A stretch of DNA of 9,458 nt, taken from the NCBI GenBank assembly GCA_934663885.1, contig CAKUKW010000063.1, positions 1-9,458 on the forward strand, written 5' to 3'. Numbering within the stretch: position 1 is the stretch's first letter; every line of letters starts with the position of its first letter. The notes under the pieces were generated by a model. It worked only from the letters and a program-made list of their open reading frames with translations. It did not search any database and was not told where the DNA came from. Of the stretch, positions 6,464 to 9,458 are shown piece by piece. The stretch is from an uncultured Tidjanibacter sp. Its GTDB lineage: Bacteria > Bacteroidota > Bacteroidia > Bacteroidales > Rikenellaceae. A program made the translations under genes and the position numbers.

Positions 6464-7789
6464 TTAAAGATCCTGATCGCCGTCCCGATAGCCCGGCTTC
6501 CCAAGCATCCTGAACATATTCTTTTTATAAGCCTCGACTCCCGGCTGGTCGAACGGGTTGACGCCGAGTATGTATCCGCTTATACCGCACGCCCTCTCGA
6601 AAAAATACAGGAGCGCTCCGAGCCAGTATTCGGAAACCTCGGGCAATTCTATACGCAAATTAGGTACGCCGCCTTCCAGATGTGCCTCCGCAACGCTTAT
6701 TTCCGCCACACGGTTTATTTCCCCCACCCGCCTGCCTTCAATATACCCCAGACCGTCGGGATTACCCTGATCAGCCCCGACAGCTACTTGGTGGACGGGA
6801 TTGGCGACACTCAATACGGTTTCAAAGATTGTCCGTTCACCCTCCTGTACATACTGCCCGAGCGAATGCAAATCCGTCGTATAGCCTACCGTGGCCGGAA
6901 AAATACCTTTCCCGTCCTTTCCTTCGCTTTCGCCGAATAGCTGTTTCCACCACTCGGCAATATAACGGAGTTTAGGCTCATATAATGCCAGTATTTCGAT
7001 CTTGAATCCCTCTTGGTAAAGGGCATTCCTTTCAGCCGCATACCGGGCTGCGGGATTTTCCGCGAACGGAATATCCGCCCCGGCTGCTTTTTCCATATCG
7101 GCCGCTCCGCTCAAAAGCTCCCCGATATTGACGCCGGCTGCAGCCATTGGCAATAAACCTGCAGCGGTAAATACCGAAAACCGCCCACCCACATTTTGTG
7201 GAATAGGAAAAGTATCGTATCCTTTATCTTCGGCCTGCGCTTTCAGTATTCCCGACGATGGATCGGTAACCACCACAATCCGTTCCCTCGCGCCTTCACT
7301 GCCATACCTCCTCTCCATTTCAGATTTCACTATGCGGAACGCTATGGCGGGCTCTATGGTGGTACCCGACTTTGAGATCACAATAGCCCCTATCGAACTC
7401 CCCCTTACCGCGTCCATAAGCTCCCATATATAATCTTCGCTAAGGCTCTGTCCCGCAAAAACGACTTCGGGCAAGGCCGGACTTCCTTTCAACCATCTGA
7501 AAGGATTCTCCAGAGCATTGATTACGGCTTTCGATCCGAGGTACGATCCTCCTATCCCTATCACTATTATCACTTCCGCTTTACTGCGTAGCGATGCGGC
7601 AGCAGTAAGTATGCGCTCTATATCCTCCCTTCCAGTAGCCAAAGGCAGCCGGAGCCATCCGAGGTAATCGGCCCCCTCTCCCCCGCCCGACTCGAGTGTT
7701 TCGTTCGCGCGGGCGGCACAGTCTCCGTAACGACCCATGTTTTCGGGAGATATAAACCGCAGTGCGTCTTTATAGTCCAGTTTAATCAT
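6464..7789 (-). CDS. pgi: Glucose-6-phosphate isomerase
   Basis: Interconverts glucose-6-phosphate and fructose-6-phosphate in the cytoplasm, at the entry of glycolysis and in gluconeogenesis. The 441-aa length is typical of the short bacterial form. Visible family features, numbered from the chosen start, are a GIGGSYLGSKA loop (78-88), the sugar-phosphate binding SKSGTT (139-144), PGI signature 1 NVGGRFSVFTAAGLL (199-213), a GESEGKDGKG segment with the probable catalytic Glu (286-295), and PGI signature 2 ending NPFDQPGVEAYKK (411-423), which carries the active-site Lys. The ATG at 7789 was preferred to an in-frame GTG at 7813 because MIKLDYKDAL matches where close homologues begin, and the extra eight residues would have no role. 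The gene is convergent with the small RNA and divergent from mreB, and is single-gene with its own terminator. Confidence 0.96.
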   Translation of the reverse strand: MIKLDYKDALRFISPENMGRYGDCAARANETLESGGGEGADYLGWLRLPLATGREDIERILTAAASLRSKAEVIIVIGIGGSYLGSKAVINALENPFRWLKGSPALPEVVFAGQSLSEDYIWELMDAVRGSSIGAIVISKSGTTIEPAIAFRIVKSEMERRYGSEGARERIVVVTDPSSGILKAQAEDKGYDTFPIPQNVGGRFSVFTAAGLLPMAAAGVNIGELLSGAADMEKAAGADIPFAENPAARYAAERNALYQEGFKIEILALYEPKLRYIAEWWKQLFGESEGKDGKGIFPATVGYTTDLHSLGQYVQEGERTIFETVLSVANPVHQVAVGADQGNPDGLGYIEGRRVGEINRVAEISVAEAHLEGGVPNLRIELPEVSEYWLGALLYFFERACGISGYILGVNPFDQPGVEAYKKNMFRMLGKPGYRDGDQDL

Positions 7790-8144
7790 TTGACTTGTTT
7801 TCCCGGTACTCACCGGATTATTTTCCGTAAATATAATGAAGGCTTGCTTGAATTATGCTGGGGTGTTCCAATATTCTGTAAATGTAAGCAAACCGAGTCC
7901 ATTGTTGCAAACGATTGATGAGTTCAATGAGCGGAGTCCCGTCGTAGCACTTATGGCGCACGAGGGGAAGGGCGCACGAATTAACAACCGCAAACACAGG
8001 CGCTCACATCCAAGATTCATCCTATATTGTATAAATACGAGTAAATATACTATTTTTTACCTTTATATTGGGGAAAATATCCGGTTTTTTTTATTTTTGT
8101 AAATTGTTCGGGAAACCATCGATAATTAATAAAAATCAATATAA
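7790..8144. other. Divergent pgi/mreB intergenic region
   Basis: A 355-bp gap without a convincing gene. Candidate pgi promoters on the minus strand are TTTG (7911-7908), 21 nt, then TACATTTA (7886-7879), and a nearer TATATTTA (7835-7828). Both miss the final G of the -7 consensus. A 9-bp direct repeat GGCGCACGA occurs at 7955-7963 and 7971-7979. A plus-strand frame (7836-8102) is open but its translation has no gene-like character. Confidence 0.5.
8067..8099 (+). promoter_or_regulatory. Probable mreB promoter
   Basis: ATTG (8067-8070), 21 nt, then TATTTTTG (8092-8099), a full match to TAnnTTTG. The start point near 8105 gives a leader of about 40 A+T-rich nt to the ATG at 8145, usual for this phylum. 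Confidence 0.6.
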
Positions 8145-9164
8145 ATGGGACTTTTTTCTTTAACTCAGGAGCTCGCTGTAGACCTGGGCACAGCCAACAC
8201 CCTTATCCTCTACAACGGAAAGGTGATAGTTGACGAACCCTCCATTATAGCGCTGGATATTCATTCAAACAAAGTGGTCGCCATAGGGCAGCAGGCCCAG
8301 CAGATGCACGGCAAGACCCACCAGAACATCAAAACAATCAGGCCCCTGCGCGACGGCGTCATCGCCGACTTCAATGCTGCGGAACTCATGCTCCGCGGCA
8401 TGATAAAGAAAGTCAAGACCAGCGGCAGCCTATTCAGCCCGTCGCTCAGGATGGTGATATGTATACCATCGGGCTCTACCAACGTTGAGATACGCACCGT
8501 CCGCGAATCTGCCGAGCACGCAGGCGGGCGCGAAGTTTATATGATATACGAGCCTATGGCGGCGGCCCTGGGTGCAGGGCTCAACGTCGAGGCTCCCGAA
8601 GGCCACATGGTAATCGACATCGGCGGCGGTACGACCGAGATCGCCTGTATCTCGCTTGGCGGTATAGTTTGCAGCGAGAGTATAGATGTTGCCGGGGACG
8701 TATTCACGGAAGACATTCAGAACTATGTGCGCCAGCAGCACAATATGCGCATAGGCGAACGCACGGCCGAGGGTATCAAGATAGCCATCGGCGCCGCGGT
8801 TCCCGAGCTCGACGACGCGCCGGAAGACTACGTTATCACCGGACCGAACCTGCTGACGGCCCTTCCCATGACGGTCAGCCTTTCTTACAACGAAATAGCC
8901 TACGCCCTGGAGAAGTCGCTGCTGAAGATCGACGCGGCGATAATGAAAGTACTCGAAATGGTACCTCCCGAACTTTACGCCGATATCGTCAAGAGCGGCA
9001 TTTACCTGGCTGGGGGAGGGGCTCTCATCAAAGGCCTCGACAAACGTTTCAAGGAGAAGAACGGTATGCAGTTCAATATTGCCGAAGACCCCCTTCGCGC
9101 CGTGGTGCGCGGGACTGGTATCGCGCTGAAGAACATCAACAACTTCTCGTTCCTGATGAAATAG
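8145..9164 (+). CDS. mreB: Rod-shape-determining actin homologue MreB
   Basis: Bacterial actin that forms membrane-bound filaments guiding the cell-wall elongation machinery. The 339-aa product has the normal family length. Actin-fold nucleotide-binding motifs are in order: phosphate-1 loop DLGTANTLI (13-21), a connecting segment with VYMIYEPMAAALGAG (131-145), phosphate-2 loop VIDIGGGTTEIA (156-167), an ERTAEGIKIAIG segment (205-216), and adenosine motif YLAGGGALIKGLDK (287-300). The short N-terminal MGLFSL is hydrophobic and could serve as membrane anchor. ATG at 8145 is followed at once by conserved sequence, so the start is secure. mreC begins 86 nt downstream, in the usual mre order. Two hairpins in that gap may lower mreC relative to MreB, whose filaments need many copies. 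Confidence 0.97.
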   Translation: MGLFSLTQELAVDLGTANTLILYNGKVIVDEPSIIALDIHSNKVVAIGQQAQQMHGKTHQNIKTIRPLRDGVIADFNAAELMLRGMIKKVKTSGSLFSPSLRMVICIPSGSTNVEIRTVRESAEHAGGREVYMIYEPMAAALGAGLNVEAPEGHMVIDIGGGTTEIACISLGGIVCSESIDVAGDVFTEDIQNYVRQQHNMRIGERTAEGIKIAIGAAVPELDDAPEDYVITGPNLLTALPMTVSLSYNEIAYALEKSLLKIDAAIMKVLEMVPPELYADIVKSGIYLAGGGALIKGLDKRFKEKNGMQFNIAEDPLRAVVRGTGIALKNINNFSFLMK

Positions 9165-9168
9165 ACAT

Positions 9169-9200
9169 GGCCCGGCGGAGGAGACTTCGCCGGCCGTTTT
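9169..9200 (+). terminator. Terminator or attenuator between mreB and mreC
   Basis: GGCC (9169-9172) pairs with GGCC (9192-9195). After one bulged C, GGCG (9174-9177) pairs with CGCC (9188-9191), and the stem can extend inward by a G-U and an A-U pair. GTTTTAAT follows. The hairpin is GC-rich with a short T-run, so partial read-through into mreC is expected. Confidence 0.6.
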
Positions 9201-9206
9201 AATATT

Positions 9207-9225
9207 GGAAGCACATATCGCTTCC
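9207..9225 (+). other. Second hairpin in the mreB-mreC gap
   Basis: GGAAGC (9207-9212) and GCTTCC (9220-9225) form six perfect pairs around a 7-nt loop, with no T-run. It ends 25 nt before the mreC ATG. It could protect a processed mreC mRNA 5' end or shape its translation. Confidence 0.45.
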
Positions 9226-9250
9226 ACGCGTTAAATACGTTACTGTCAGG

Positions 9251-9458
9251 ATGTACAGGCTATTACAACTCCTCAAAAGATACTATCCGCTGCTGCTCTT
9301 CATCGGGTTGGAGATATTGGCCGTTAACTATTACGCCAAGTCCACCGGTTATTCGAGGGCAAAGGTCATTACGGCTTCCAACCGGGTCGTAGGCGGCGTG
9401 CATGGTATATTCTCATCCGTCGGCGACTGGTTCTCGCTTGGTCGCGACAACCGTATGC
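9251..9458 (+). CDS. mreC: Rod-shape-determining protein MreC, N-terminal part
   Basis: The frame is open from ATG at 9251 to the window edge (69 full codons). It begins MYRLLQLLKRYYPLLLFIGL, a short basic cytoplasmic tail followed by one hydrophobic span at about residues 12-26, then a soluble part with YSRAKVITASNRVVGGVHGIFSSVGDWF, which would start the periplasmic coiled-coil region. This is the standard N-terminal layout of Bacteroidales MreC, a bitopic inner-membrane protein whose periplasmic domain links MreB filaments to the wall-synthesis complex. Its position directly after mreB is the expected one. There is no Shine-Dalgarno consensus beyond an AGG just before the ATG. Confidence 0.88.
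   Translation, partial: MYRLLQLLKRYYPLLLFIGLEILAVNYYAKSTGYSRAKVITASNRVVGGVHGIFSSVGDWFSLGRDNRM

Noticed and set aside
7790..7813. GTG start extending pgi by eight residues
   Set aside because: The ATG at 7789 gives the usual N-terminus of the family; the extension adds no conserved sequence.
7836..8102. 88-codon plus-strand frame in the pgi/mreB gap
   Set aside because: It overlaps both divergent promoter regions, its end is a low-complexity F/L/I stretch from AT-rich DNA, and there is no promoter or recognisable sequence.
8430..9227. 265-codon open frame antisense to mreB
   Set aside because: It mirrors the conserved mreB codons; mreB is unmistakable, so this is a shadow frame.
1..9458. 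tRNA, rRNA, CRISPR array, insertion sequence or att-site duplication
   Set aside because: No cloverleaf, regular spaced repeats, transposase motifs or integrase seen. A duplicated attachment core could not be tested because only one side of the phage-like region is in the window.

Overview
The window looks like a chromosomal segment from a member of the Bacteroidales (Bacteroidetes). MreB, phosphoglucose isomerase and RNase HII read like the versions from that order. Intergenic DNA is AT-rich while coding DNA is near 50% GC. Start sites mostly lack Shine-Dalgarno sequences. Several gaps carry the Bacteroidetes sigma-ABfr type -7 element TAnnTTTG. A Rikenellaceae/Alistipes-like origin is possible, but I cannot prove it from the sequence.

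Left part (1-2700, minus strand): three tightly packed genes resembling structural proteins of Bacteroidetes prophages. They are a small tail-completion-like protein, a 336-aa protein with a WLNSMGG motif, and a protein of at least 421 residues that runs off the left edge. No capsid, portal, terminase, tape-measure or integrase gene lies between them and the chromosomal rnhB gene, so this is a module edge or remnant, or a tail-only element. A good minus-strand promoter at 2816-2847 lies between rnhB and the module and may also serve a 25-codon basic peptide.

Middle part (2914-6002): rnhB (minus) diverges from a polytopic membrane protein gene (plus). An AT-rich gap of about 466 bp with a nested inverted repeat follows, then an AraC/ExsA-like transcription regulator (plus).

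The gap 6003-6463 holds the clearest undescribed item. A Bacteroidetes promoter is followed by a roughly 90-nt segment with a 5' hairpin, an unpaired UAACC-repeat stretch and a strong intrinsic terminator, with no gene attached. It is a probable independent small RNA. A second hairpin further on ends the convergent pgi transcript.

Right part (6464-9458): pgi (glycolysis, minus) diverges from mreB, which is followed by the start of mreC (rod-shape cytoskeleton, plus). Two tandem hairpins sit between mreB and mreC and may reduce read-through. The housekeeping genes (rnhB, pgi, mreB, mreC) appear intact where fully contained. I saw no tRNA, rRNA, CRISPR array or insertion sequence.
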